Positions 34,710 to 46,211 of a stretch of 64,000 nucleotides of DNA are shown here, one piece after another (the stretch's first letter is position 1; each line of letters opens with the position of its first letter). The DNA is from Neonectria sp. B-13 (taxonomy: Eukaryota; Ascomycota; Sordariomycetes; Hypocreales; Nectriaceae). Location: assembly GCA_002682825.1 (NCBI GenBank), contig NOKP01000014.1, forward strand, positions 569,559 to 633,558, in the 5' to 3' direction. A model generated the notes under the pieces. It had not been told where the DNA came from and did not search any database. It saw only the letters and a program-made list of their open reading frames with translations. The position numbers and the translations under genes are program-made.

Positions 34710-35110
34710 ATGTCTCGACGACTTCCACCGCAAGAGTCTCGGGAAAACACAGTAAGAGTTACCCTTCAAATTTATGTCCTTAGCTTTGTTAAAGTTGGGC
34801 TTAGTACTACGATCTGGACATCATTAGTTGGCGTATCGATAACCGACTTACCGATGCCTCGTCGGAGGAGGCTGGTGCAAATCAATCCAGCACAAGATCC
34901 TGGAGAAGAGCCTACGAACGACTTGAACAGTATCTAGGTGGTACTGATTCATACGAGAGGAGACAGTGGGGTGCCATCGCAGTTAGGAAATATGTGCATT
35001 TTTACGAGTATTATCAGGGACTCCATTCTCTTCACGATGATCACTTACGGGTTGATCGGGAATACGAGACAGTTCAAGGCTACCTAGAGTACATCAAGGG
35101 TAATGTTTAA
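34710..35110 (+). CDS. Small hypothetical protein, two exons
   Basis: ATG at 34710; exon 34710-34751, intron 34752-34804 (GTAAGA...TTAG) and exon 34805-35110 give 115 residues. The predicted protein is rich in charged and Tyr residues (for example WRRAYERLEQYLGG and VHFYEYYQGLHSLH), helical in look, with no signal or membrane segment. I recognise no family. A second donor (GGTAATG at 35099) could extend it into the next locus, where a decayed gene lies, so this could be the surviving front of a larger, broken gene. Confidence 0.4.
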
Positions 35111-35228
35111 TATTTTCCCTTCAGGGATTCAGGCGTTATCTTGGGGACTTGGCTTGTTGGTTTTTGTTTCGAGCTTTTGCTGTTACCAATGGTTATGAAA
35201 TATAATTCGAAGTAAATACAGGGGCATC

Positions 35229-35696
35229 GTGTTGTATTGGCCTCTGTTTATTCCCATCAGTTACGAAATAGTGACATCTAATGATAAAGAGAGTCTTATC
35301 GGTGCCTTCGGAGACTGTGTCTCCGTAGGCCTCCAGGTTAAAGATATCGTCTCTGCTCTAGACGACTCCCGCGGACCCTTAAAGAATCAATCGTCAAATT
35401 GCCTGAGAAATTGAGATCTTGCACGAGACAGTTCAAGAAGTCGATGAGATCTACAGCAATCCCACGCGCTCGGATGACATAGACATCCATTATCAAGTTG
35501 GGCAGCAAACCGTCCAAGCAATCAAGCAATGTATAACCACGTTCTGCGACAAGGCCATTTGGGAGTACGGACCTAGCCTCGCTCATAGGGGGATGGGAAA
35601 CGTCTTCAAATATGCTGCAAGAAAATTCAGCGGAAGCTTGATGAAGATGGTATCAACAAATTTCGAGCCGACGTAGCAGGGTCCACGAAGCAGTAA
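35229..35696 (+). pseudogene. Decayed fungal N-terminal-domain protein with two frameshifts and a nonsense codon
   Basis: Three segments in two frames read as one protein family. The first (35268-35380) gives SLIGAFGDCVSVGLQVKDIV and SALDDSRG in frame 3. The second (35407-35621) shifts to frame 1 with EIEILHETVQEVDEIY and AIKQCITTFCDKAIWEYGPS. The third (35622-35696) returns to frame 3 with KIQRKLDEDGINKFRADVAG and a stop at 35694. The first shift lies near 35385-35400; a TGA at 35404 stands where the family would have Arg, and the second shift is in the A-run near 35621. The segments resemble the helical N-terminal region common in fungal STAND/ankyrin-type and related proteins. Recollection, not a search, supports that. 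Confidence 0.6.
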
Positions 35697-35838
35697 GCCT
35701 TCCAAGTTGGCATCTAGACTAGGCCACAGGCCCACAGCGCTGACTTTGCACTCGCGTTGACTTGCATTGGTACTTGAAAAAGCTATAGAGGTCTACAATA
35801 GCCAACTCTTTTGGAGACTTTCATTGTTGTGAATGCAT

Positions 35839-36939
35839 TCACCGTGACTTCTGCTTATGTTCTATTGAATTAGCAAGCATCTTGCGTGCTCCGTAGCAAT
35901 GCTTAATGTGCTCCAAGAACCCATCCCTTGACCGCAGTCGTGATGTCTCCGAAATTAACACACGCTCCGGGTCAGCATCTGGCGGGATGAGTTCTGATAT
36001 GGCGTTATCAGGCATCACTCCGAAATCATACTCCTCGGAGGCAACATTGCATCCCTGACACAGGCGCCCTATGTCTGTAACCACACCCGATAGGAATGGA
36101 AAACGAATGGAAGCCACACCGCAGAATTCATTGACGGGATCTTCCACGGGATCGGCATTTAATGTTGACAAGTCGACGCCCGGAGGCTCTAGAGGCGCTT
36201 TGTGAAATTGCGTGAAGATTGCGAATTGCTTTTGGGTCATTCTTCCATCGTTAGTGGTCGGCAGGAACTTTTCCAAGTTTTGAATTCCTCCGTGTATTTC
36301 AACGGCCAGCTGCTTCGCCTGCTTCACGCTCACAAGGCGATAGACTCGGTTCCGGGACGCCGTAAACCAAAGGTGGTAGGTACCGGGTATGCTGTACATG
36401 ACAGGCAATCTCTTGAGTTCACGATCCGTTAGGCCAAAGCACTTCTTGGCCATAGGCCGTGTTGTCGCCCAAAACGCCTGGTTGCGTAATAGACATCCAA
36501 AGCAGACTCTCTCGCAGGTTACTAGGAACAGAAAGGCACCGAAGTCGTAACAGGAGGCACATTTGTCGGAGCGGAGGGTCTGGCGAAGCAGCATAGCGGA
36601 ATGATGGTGGAGTAGCCCAGTCTTTCCCAGCGCCGTCAACGTTTCCGGTGCATGTGCCATCATATCTATGTACGGCGGTAATGCTTCGATAATCTCTTTT
36701 CCTCGCAGGGAGACACGTGAAATTCGGGACCAGGACTTGAAGTCGAGGAGGTTGAAGGTGAATAGTAGGAGCTCTACAGGGAGTAGCTCTAGCTGGCCAA
36801 GTGAAGAGTGAGAAGATACCCGGCTAATAGTTGAAGGCTGTGCTGGGGATAGGTTTCTGATCATTCCGTTGAGATGATCTTCCCTCGTGCACGTGAGCTC
36901 GGAGATGACGTCCTCGGAGAAGACTTGCGGGGATGACAT
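35839..36939 (-). CDS. F-box domain protein
   Basis: Single exon. I start at the ATG at 36939 (MSSPQVFSED); the longer open frame begins at a non-ATG codon. 366 residues. The F-box is LELLPVELLLFTFNLLDFKS followed by WSRISRVSLRGKEII (about residues 50-85). Behind it comes a Cys-bearing region seen in many fungal F-box proteins: CASCYDFGAFLFLVTCERVCFGC split by a few residues, then AKKCFGLTDRELKRLPVM and IPGTY. Late Cys pairs (CQGCN) may complete a zinc site. Probable SCF ubiquitin-ligase substrate adaptor, cytosol or nucleus; substrate unknown. Confidence 0.82.
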   Translation of the reverse strand: MSSPQVFSEDVISELTCTREDHLNGMIRNLSPAQPSTISRVSSHSSLGQLELLPVELLLFTFNLLDFKSWSRISRVSLRGKEIIEALPPYIDMMAHAPETLTALGKTGLLHHHSAMLLRQTLRSDKCASCYDFGAFLFLVTCERVCFGCLLRNQAFWATTRPMAKKCFGLTDRELKRLPVMYSIPGTYHLWFTASRNRVYRLVSVKQAKQLAVEIHGGIQNLEKFLPTTNDGRMTQKQFAIFTQFHKAPLEPPGVDLSTLNADPVEDPVNEFCGVASIRFPFLSGVVTDIGRLCQGCNVASEEYDFGVMPDNAISELIPPDADPERVLISETSRLRSRDGFLEHIKHCYGARKMLANSIEHKQKSR

Positions 36940-38201
36940 GGCTGTGAAGGAGGACTTCAATCTTCACCCTGAGCTAGACGGATGATTCTGGCTGGGATAA
37001 TAGAATGGCTAATCTCCATTTAGCCGGGCGGGTTTCGACGTTGAAGTGGTGAATGAAGAGAGATTCGCCGTGATGTGACCTCCAGGCTCCAGCACGGCTC
37101 AATGCGTGAAGGATCACGGGGCCCCACTAAACAAAGGTTGGGCCCTGGAAAACCTAAGGCAGCCAGACTTACCAAGCGCCCGGTTACCACCAACTAGTAA
37201 TAACACCTCATGTTCTACTCAGTAGTCTAAGAAAACAAGCTTAAACCAGTGACAATACCTTTGGGGTGTATAAAGGAGACAAAGGGTTCGAAATGAGGAC
37301 ACGGAAGGATAGGTTCCTTTCGGATCGAAGGAAACCAGACACCGCGTCATCGCTCGAACACCGCCATGAAGTGCCGATGCTTGCCTGGATGGCACATATC
37401 TTCCATCAACCCCATTTCCTTGCTCATGTCGGGATGATTTTGCGACTGCCGTTTGCGGTTGACACATCAAAGAATGCATTGGTCCGTTCTGCACTGAAGC
37501 TGGTAGCTTGCATTGTCCCCTTTAAGTGCGCGGTGGGATTTGTTTTATGTTAATAAGAGAGCCCCAGCCTAGATACTACTAAAAAGAAACAGACGGACCC
37601 GTCGGTACTCATGCCAAATCCGTAGTCTAGTTCCGATAGAAATCGTCCCATCTCTAGGACAAACGGCCAAGTCTTTAAGCGATACGACAGCTCCGGTGAA
37701 GCCCCTGTTTACAGCGTGGCGGTTCGAGCGACGAGCCGCGCTGTAGTCCGCACCCTGGGCGGCAAACAAACCATGCAGCTTTCAAACCGTTATGGTTTCG
37801 GAGGACGATCGACTATCCCGGGCAATTGTTCCCTTCTCAGTGGGCCCCAGATCTTCCGCGGCTGGAAACTATCCACCCTCCGTTTCGTCTGGGATAACCT
37901 TCAAAACTCCACCAATCGCCTATTTCTCCCACCCGCGGAACTTGAAACGCTTCGGGACCGCCAAGCCCAACCTCACCGCGCAACCGAGTTTGAGTGGCGG
38001 ATGTTCCCACTGGGCGCTCAGTCCTTCATTCCGAAATCTCGTTTGGGAACAATTCGCTAGCCACCGTCTCTCCTGAGGAATGGCCATTTAAGGTGCCAGT
38101 CTCTCGCGATGGAGGAGGAATCGGACCAGCTCTCACACCACCACTGACCGACCAACCGAGATCTCTTTCATTTCTTTCATTGACCAGTTCAATCCGTCAC
38201 C
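36940..38201. other. Divergent intergenic region
   Basis: Promoter space of the F-box gene (minus) and the AA9 gene (plus). The part nearest the AA9 gene is C/T-rich, typical of a fungal 5' UTR. No gene supported. Confidence 0.5.
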
Positions 38202-39054
38202 ATGCGTGTCGTTGCTTCTATTCTCTCCTCCGCGGCCCTGGTGGCTGCTCACGGCTACGTCTCCGACGCAACCATCGGCTGCGTCGAGTACGAGTTCTAC
38301 GATCCCAACACTGATCCTTACATGTCGCCCGTCCCAGAGCGCATTTCGAGATCGATTCCCGGAAACGGCCCTGTCGAGGATGTCGACTCCATCGATATCC
38401 AGTGCAACGGCTATACCGCCGGTGGTGTCGAGGGCAGCGAGCCCGCTCCCCTGCACGCCCCGGTTGCTGCCGGCTCGACCGTGAACCTGCAATGGACTCT
38501 CTGGCCCGAGTCGCACGTTGGCCCTGTCCTGACCTACATGGCTCGCTGCCCCGATGAGGGCTGTGACGAGTGGGAGCCTGCTTCTGAGGCTGTGTGGTTC
38601 AAGGTTCAGGAGGCCGGCCGAGAAGGCACCTCTGACACCTGGGCTACTGTAAGTCGTCTCCGTTAAACTCCCGGTAGAGTAGATACTCATCAAACACAGA
38701 CTCCCCTGATGAAGGACGAGAACGAGGGCATCGACTACACGATCCCTAGCTGCCTGAAGGCTGGCTACTACCTCGTGCGCCACGAGATCATCGCCCTGCA
38801 CGCCGCGTACCAGTACCCTGGAGCACAGTTCTACCCCGGCTGCCATCAGCTCCAGGTCACCGGTGGTGGCAGCACCGAGCCGACCGACCTTGTCAGCTTC
38901 CCCGGAGCCTACTCCGGATCCGACGCCGGTATTACCTACGACTCCTACAAGGGTGAGTTCCTAAAACTGTCTGCCTACTCTTGCTACGCCCTTACTGATG
39001 TTTGCCACAGCTACCAAGTACGAGCTTCCCGGCCCTGCCGTTTTCACCTGCTAA
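38202..39054 (+). CDS. AA9 lytic polysaccharide monooxygenase (former GH61)
   Basis: Three exons, 38202-38648, 38700-38952 and 39011-39054, give 247 residues with agreeing phases. The signal peptide (MRVVASILSSAALVAA) is cut before HGYVSD, leaving the N-terminal His of the copper histidine brace. The second brace His lies in WPESHVGPVLTYMARC. The hydrogen-bonding His/Gln and axial Tyr lie in RHEIIALHAAYQYPGAQFY followed by PGCHQLQVTGGGS. The enzyme oxidatively cleaves cellulose or hemicellulose outside the cell, using copper with H2O2 or O2. No carbohydrate-binding module or linker follows; the protein ends soon after the domain with PAVFTC. Regioselectivity cannot be read from sequence. Confidence 0.95.
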
Positions 39055-39714
39055 ATTGCCTCGCTTCCCCCGAAATGGGATTGAGCAATTTTCATGGTTT
39101 TGCATGCATGCTGGTTCCCATTGTATATAACAATGTTCATGTATATTGGTTGAGATATAAGTAAATAAGACTTCACAGACCGACTCACGCCTCTGTCTTC
39201 CTGAAACATGATTGAAACGTAAATGAATGTTAATTACTGCTACTAATGGTTGTCTGACCATTTCAAGTTGAAGCTCCTAGCCATTCTTTTGTTGCAGGCG
39301 TTTCTCTGAATTGATCTAAGCTGTGTGCAATTGTGTATGGTAAAGTCGCAGATCATCCACCGCAAGGTACTATTGAACTGTTATTAGCCGTTATATGGCG
39401 CCGAGGCAGATGTGAATGCTTGGCAGCCACGACTCAGGCGGCGGCTTTGATTATTGCACGGGTGCCGTGCCGGGATTATCAATTAATTGTTTCTAGATCG
39501 TAGCGTGTTTAATGGGATGAAACATTATCTCCCTCCCTGAATCCTCGTTCTTAAGAGCGACAAGGTAATTAACACTAGGCCAGGGAAACGTTGAAACTTG
39601 GAAAATAAATGAGGATGATATTGAAACATAAGTAAAGATGGACCTGATTTACATCCTAAGTAATAACGCTTCTCCAGCAAAAAAAAAAAAAAAAAAAGAA
39701 CCCTCCCAGCGCCA
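39055..39714. other. Convergent 3' intergenic region
   Basis: AT-rich spacer between the AA9 gene and the CorA-like gene, with an uninterrupted run of about 19 A from 39680. No gene seen. Confidence 0.55.
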
Positions 39715-41289
39715 TCAAGACATCTTCCTCGTGCCGGAGTTGAATGTAGCCGCCCTAGCCTTCTTCACAACTTCGACAACCTCTCCTGCCGGATGCTCAG
39801 TATGTGTCCACCAATGCCACAGAATAGCAAGGAATGCTACGGCAATGGTCAGAGGGATAGAAATCCACCACATGGTCCAAAACAACGGCGAAGTCAGGGT
39901 ATCCCACGACTTGTCATTGTGGGCCTCGGTTACGAACAGCTGTGAACCAACGACGGTTGCGACTCCCGTAGTCGGAAGGAAGATCATGGTAATGGCCGCG
40001 ATGATCTTCATCGAGTTGGAATCTTGTATCATCACCATGGAGTCCTGTTGGGTGACGAGATTGAACGACAACGTAATGGCGTTGTCAATCCGCTTCTGCA
40101 GACTGCTGAGGCGGAGCTGGCTTGAGTGGAAGAGTGTGTGCCGATACTGTAGGCATTCGCGAAGCTGTCTGAGAACCTGGTCGCGGTTTGTCTGGAGTGG
40201 CATCTGTTCGTGGGTGCCAATACCCTGGATAGTCGAGTCAACGAGCAACATGCAGGACTCGAGAGCCTCTGCGATGTGGATAATGTGCTTGGCACAGTTG
40301 TGCATGGCCGCGAAGGGGATCTTGGAGCTCATCTTGCGGACACCCTTGCTGTTGGCAAACTCAAGAATCAACTGTAGTCATTAGAATTGGACGAAGCAAA
40401 GAACAAGATGTCTCACTCACATGCTCAAGAGGGCCAAAGACTCTGTTCATCTTCCAGACTGTATCGTCTACTTCGTAGTATAACCCTTCGAAAATCATGT
40501 CGAACAGGATGTACGGGTCGTGTGTGACATGCTCCCAGGCTTTGGCAGCAACGAACTCGCTCAGCCTATCCCTCACCCGCGGCGTGGCACCGAAGCACAC
40601 CAGAGTAATATCTCCGTGTGGGTCAACTCTCAAGAAGAAGCCAGTGCGATGCCAGCTATAGTCGGCCTGTGGCAGCGTGGATACGTGGTATCCCATCGTC
40701 GCCGCTCGGTTGTCTACCTCTGGAGCATTGACTCCGTCCTGTCTGATGTCGATGTTCTTGCACAGGAAATGGAACCAAGAGCAAGACCCGTTCTTGTCGG
40801 TGTTCCGGCCAAAGCTGTGGCTGACAGACTGGAGGCGCTCTTTGGTGAAGTCGGTCGGGACGCCGAGGATGTTGAACATCTCCAGTGTTTGGGGGAGCGC
40901 ATCTCTGCGAGGAAGATCGAGCGGGGCGAAGCTTCAGTCTGTCAGTAGTGTGCTCAAAACCGCGATGCTGGAAATCCATGTTCACGGTATCTTTCAATGC
41001 TATGCACACGAATTGCCAGCTTTGGGAAATGTACTGGTACTGTTGACTTACACAATTTTCAAGCTTGCCTTGGATCGAAGGCAGCGGGGACTTGTCTCGA
41101 GACGCCAGCGACCGTCTGGGTGATCTAAATTCAGGTCAGCACATCATCAGGTGGCACCTGTTATGGTCTCGTACCTTGGGATATCTCAAAGATGTTGAGT
41201 ATCCATTGTGGAAACGCAACCGCGACAGGAGTTCCCGTGGCTTCTTCCACAAACGCTTCGTAGGGCTTCTCTCGGTTCGTCCACGACAT
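39715..41289 (-). CDS. CorA-like two-helix membrane protein
   Basis: Four exons, 41289-41175, 41124-41052, 40931-40421 and 40371-39715, give 451 residues. The third-exon acceptor (GACTGAAG) is the least certain, though it alone restores the frame. The long soluble part is helical, with heptad-like stretches (residues about 250-340). Two C-terminal membrane helices follow: IIAAITMIFLPTTGVATVV and FWTMWWISIPLTIAVAFLA. This is the CorA Mg2+ channel architecture (long cytoplasmic helix, two TMs). The short loop after the first helix reads GSQLF, not the GMN signature, so Mg2+ transport is doubtful. Many fungal genes of this kind are annotated CorA-like, often beside HET-type genes, and their role is unknown. 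The short basic tail ends at the window's A-run. Confidence 0.8.
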
Positions 41290-42701
41290 GGTCAAGAAAA
41301 AACGATGGTACCAGAAGAAGACAGACTGCTACAAAACCAGCAAAGAAGGGCTGCAAGTCCACCGAACAAAATCAGGCTGTCGCCGCCGACTTTTGATGTG
41401 CTCAACTTCGCGCCCCGGCCTCTTCATCGCCCGGGAGCAGGCGGACCAAGCTCAAGACAACGCAAAACAGCAGTCTAGGACTTTAGGTTCAGCTTGGTCC
41501 AAATCATGACAAGCCGCCCGTGCGAGGAGCAGACTATGCAGGTTCTCGGTGGCGCCTCAATGCCTAGACCTACGCTGTGTCTCACACCCAAGCGCTATTC
41601 CTCCTCCGCGACCGGGCGGCGCCTAGCCCTTGATAGGCCTGGGACGCCAAGAGATTTGCGGCCGCTAACGCACTCTTAACAACAAACTTATTGCCTCTGG
41701 AGTACCCGGCGGCTTGGTTGGGTCGCACGGAAAGACGCCACTTTCAGGGCTGATCAGCCAGGTTGCCAGGGTTGCGAGCTGCCTCGGGAGGGATTCGTTG
41801 AAAACGCGGGGACATGGGAGGACTCACCGCAATGCACGTCTCGCAACTATCGCCACCCACCGAGAAGCCACAAGGCTACCAATCACTGCCTCTGAATGAA
41901 ACTCAGGCCCTTGCCAATCCTCTCCCCATTTCCCAGTCTGCAGGTGTCCTCACCCCGGCAGAGGCACTCGTGGCACTCTGGTGGCTGAAGCCATTCAGCC
42001 AAGCTGAGTGACTATTTTTGTTGAAGCAACCAAGAGGAGACGTCGCGTGCCGCCCTGCTGTAACACGGACCTGGGTCTAGACACACGAGTTGTATGTGCA
42101 GTCCAAGCCATCCGGTTCCAAAGGCTACGCCACGCCTGACCTCAACCGCCAATTTATTGACGTTACGTCAAAATGATAGTGTTGGGCAGCGCACTGCCGT
42201 AACGCGGAGACCCAGGTTCGCGGAGAATGCCGCTTTGGTCGACCTATCATCGCAAAAGAAACATCGTGAGGCTGAATGCAGGAGAAGGGAGGCTATCACA
42301 TAAACCCCAGTTTGATACGCTTCTGACTGGTAGGTGAGTCGCACTACGGTTTACCGAGGATGGTCTGGGCCTGCCGGTTGTGTAGGCTCCCGTCCATAAT
42401 GGGTGAGGCGAGAGCCGCACAGGTATCTTTGGACATGTCATAGGATGGTCAGGACTTTATCTTTCCTCAGCTCATTTCCCGCTACGAGTCTTGGTGTGAC
42501 GCCCAGCCCGGCGCCTACATATCCACCCGTCTCTCTCGAGAACCTCCGTGTCGTGGAGCTCAAACCCCTTCTGTCTCCTTTTCCTAATTCTAAAACCCAC
42601 AGCATTAGAATCTCTCTGATTCTCGGCATCGCGTATTTAAGCCATGGTTGGCCGCCTTTCTCCAAACTTATTCGAACTCATCTTGGCTAACGCCTCTCAA
42701 G
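41290..42701. other. Divergent intergenic region
   Basis: 5' flanks of the CorA-like and HET-like genes, which diverge. The right part may hold a first exon of the HET-like gene: an ATG at 42398 reads MGEARAAQ up to a GTATCT donor at 42422, in phase with the acceptor before 42702. No other gene supported. Confidence 0.45.
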
Positions 42702-45700
42702 GCTCACCTACACGGAGGGTTCTTTGACCCCAACTCCCCAGGCAACGTAAGTCGTGTTCAGCTATCTCTGGACCACTCCCATCTCTGACTTGTTGTCAGT
42801 ATCCGCAGCACCAGCAGCCGCGACCCTCGCACCAAGCCCACGGTGGCTCGTACACACCAGGTAGCTCAGTCGTTGTAAGATACCTTTCTGAACCCGGTTG
42901 TCCGCCTTACCTTTCTGACTCTGCATGCTAGTCTTATCAAAACCAGCCGTTCAACCAACAGCCACAGCCTGTGTCTCCGATCCAAAGCCCTCTGTCGAAC
43001 CACTCCTCCTCCGCCTACGCTACCCCTCAAGGCCAAGAAGCGTATCCCCTCTCACAGATTCATACACAGCCAAGCATGGGCCAATATCAGCAGCATACCA
43101 TGGTTCGTAGATCGTCAACTCTCTCGCCGCCGCCTCGAGAACTGACTATCATAGGATTACAATGGTCAGAATGGTGTCTATCACCAGGGGACAGGTCAGA
43201 GTCAGCAGGACGGAACAATGGTAAAGCTCTTCCGCGGCTGCTTCTGTGTGTAGCCTCAAATTGAACGCATCTTAGCAATCGAAGGACGTTGTTCCTGTCG
43301 TGTCCAACTACCTAACTCCCGTCCACGAATCAAGTGTAATGTCCCAGTCTTTCTCCCTGTGAATTACGCCAGGTTGCTAATGACTGACCATAGAAAGCCG
43401 AAAAGGAGTTCCCGGTCAACCTCAAGGGCAGCTTCCACTTCACCGAGCCCCGGACGGTGTGGCGAATGCGCAACCCGCGCATGTACCAAAAGCCCGGATA
43501 CCAGTTTAACGACTCGGAGCACCAGTTCAGACATCGTGACTATGCTGGCCGGGTGAGTCTGAAGGCCCGGTCGGATCGCTACTTGCACCACAATGACGGC
43601 TACCTGCGTAATCTCTACGTAGCCTGTACAGACGAGATCTATACAGGACCAGGGACCTCTACTTGGAGGAGAACCTATGTTCGCAAGGTTGCGCCGTTGA
43701 AGATCCGCATCGCTACATGGGTCATTGACTTTAGCTATGATCCGGAGAGCTGGGAGGACTGGGGTATCATGGTCTTGAGAGCTCTACCCGCGGCCCTAGC
43801 CATGACCATCTGCGTGAGTAGCCCATTCATGCTGAATGATGAGCGAAGACATTAACGATCATAGTTCTGGGATAGCAAGTCAAGGTTCAACCAGAGAAAC
43901 CTCTACTATGCCCCGGTATTGTACAGCTACCACGGAAATGCCAAGGTCTGGGGCAACTTGCTCGAGAACCGCAAAGGACTGTCTCTCATGGCTCGTAACA
44001 ACCAAGTCTACAGACTGCTGCGGCCTCGCTACCTCTGCTTCCTCCGCGAGCCATTCAGCGATGAGAACAGAGGAGTCGAGGTCCAGAACGTCGAGGAATG
44101 GGAGAAGAGCCAAGGGCGGGATTCCAACCTGAACTACCTCTTCGTTGCTTACTCTACGGAGCACTTCCCGCACTCTGATGAACAGGCCATGATCGCTCTC
44201 CATCACATCGCCGAGACGGCTTGTCGCGCTGCCAAGTTGCCGGCGTACTGGATTTCATGCAGTTGCATGCGGGATGCTGCCGAACTGGAGGCGGATGTAA
44301 GTGTTTCCTGATCGATAGTCCGAAACCGATGCTGACTTTGGCAGATCTATCGTATTTCCGACGTCCTACGCGGTGCTCACGGCATGGTCATCGCCGTTGG
44401 CAGGGGAAAATCGGCCGTATCGTCAGGCAAAGCCACGACCGAGGCCCTGCTTCAGGAATGGGGCAGTCGGATGTGGACATTCCCTGAAGTCCTTCTCTGT
44501 CCGGGTCGTAGCATCTTGGTTTACACCCGCGACGGCAATCTCCAGGCACCATTGACTATCGCCAAAAACCAGTTCGCGTCCCAAGTCTGGACATACATGG
44601 ACGCCGATGTTGCGAGACATTTGATTGACCACTACCTGGGAAGCATCACCCTCAGTCGTCTGGAGCTTGCCGTTCTAGCTCTGCGATGTCTGTATAGTCG
44701 TCATACCACCGAGTACTTCCCAGGTGACCAGGCATATGCCCTCATGGGCCTTCTGAGGATGCGGCCACAGATTGACTCATCCGACACAGCCTTCCAAGCC
44801 TTTTCGAGGTTGTCGCTGGCCAACGACTCAGACAGGCTACTGGAGAGATACATATGTACGCTCCCCGTGGAGCGTGGTCAGCCGTGGTATGACATGGAAG
44901 ACACCTACCGGTCAACACTCTGGGACATCACACCCCACTGCGAGGTCGCTGGTATTGCTGATGACGATACGGTCATCATCGATGGCGCCTGGGGAGTTTC
45001 GGTTCGATGGAAGACCTTCTACTCGATCTATTGGTCCACTGGGCCATCCTGGAAGCGGTTCATGTCGGAGATTCTGCTAGAGTGGAACGGTGCCGTGTTC
45101 ATTATCGCCATCACTCTCTTTGCTATTGGAGCCCAGGCAGGGGCTGCTGGCACAATCATGATTATTGTCGGTGTGATATTCTTGTTCATCTTTCTCTATG
45201 TCTGGATCATGACACCAAAGCTGGTGCGGATCATCTATGGGGGCAAGTTTTGTGAGACTCAGGCAGAGATGTTTGGCTTCGAGGGTCACCTGAATGCCGC
45301 AACTATTGAGCGGGCCATTTTCGGGGGCAACTTCAGCCGATTCTCATGGAGCGTCAATGGAAGCCCGTTGAGTCGGTCAATCATCAATGAGCACGGAGAG
45401 CGTGTGGGCGTTGACCCGTACAAGGACCCGGAAATTCGGATGAAGGTTGAGACAGCCAAGCAGGCTCGGCCCGGTGATATGAGGGTAAGAAGCATGGTAC
45501 TTCCAGAGATGACGCAACATTACTAACACAGTGCAGATCTTTACGCTTGTTGATACCTACAACATGGAGATAACGCTGTTTGAGGCCGTCAGACCCCCGG
45601 TGACGCTCATGTTTTGCGCCTCGGAGGGAGGCATGCAGAGGGCGATCGGTTGCTCGTATGAGTGGGAGTCGCAGACTATGTACCGCGAGACGGTTCTCAG

Positions 45701-45803
45701 ACTGCCGACGACTTCTCTCAACCGTATGGACCGAGTTCCCCGGTTCCGTATGGGGATCCAGCGTCGCGACTATGCATCTGCGCCGCGAGGTGGCCAGGCG
45801 TGA
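42702..45803 (+). CDS. Large HET-like membrane protein, nine exons, 5' end unresolved
   Basis: Exons 42702-42746, 42800-42874, 42932-43102, 43155-43220, 43276-43335, 43394-43813, 43865-44296, 44345-45484 and 45537-45803 join in phase 0 throughout, giving about 890 residues. The first 140 are Gln/Pro/Ser-rich and low-complexity (for example QNQPFNQQPQPVSP). The core resembles a HET fold: LPAYWISCSCMRDAAELE, then IYRISDVLRGAHGMVIAVG and LLQEWGSRMWTFPEVLLC, where HET proteins have the WID-C-Q and W-Q-E motifs. Behind it, AVFIIAITLFAIGAQAG and TIMIIVGVIFLFIFLYVWIM are two membrane helices. A long conserved C-terminus follows. Likely membrane-bound; function unknown. I place no start codon: an ATG at 42398 with an intron to 42701 is one option. 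Confidence 0.75.
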
Positions 45804-46211
45804 GGCTGAGCAGGGTTGACAATGTTAGTGTGGCGGTTGGAATCGAGCTAGCTGGTATTGTATTTTCTTATGACTGTAAGTGAGTGTGCACTAGCTGTAA
45901 TCATATTTGTCTTCTTTAATCAATGAAACCTCGTTCTTTTGTTCGCACGTACAGTCATACGCAAGATTTATTCAGAGGTGACATAGTATCCCGGACGGAG
46001 TAGGATATCCCGAATGTCGGGCAGGCAGGGGACCAGCTCTTATCGATAAGCCGTCATTCAGGCGGCTAGAGCGGGGCAATGGCTGCCCGCTGCAACCACC
46101 AACCGCTAAACCGCCAACCTTCAACCTCCAACATCACCACCCTCAACTGTCCCAACTCTCCCTCTCCATCTCTACAACCCCGCACTTCTCAGGAAGAGTC
46201 GGGTCGTCAAG
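45804..46211 (+). other. Intergenic; promoter of CSN5
   Basis: 3' flank of the HET-like gene, then a C/A-rich leader before the CSN5 ATG. Nothing else seen. Confidence 0.5.

Noticed and set aside
39679..39698. Long A-run as a poly(A) tail of a retrotransposed copy
   Set aside because: No target-site duplication or coding remnant beside it; it lies in the 3' flank of the CorA-like gene. Likely slippage or an assembly homopolymer.
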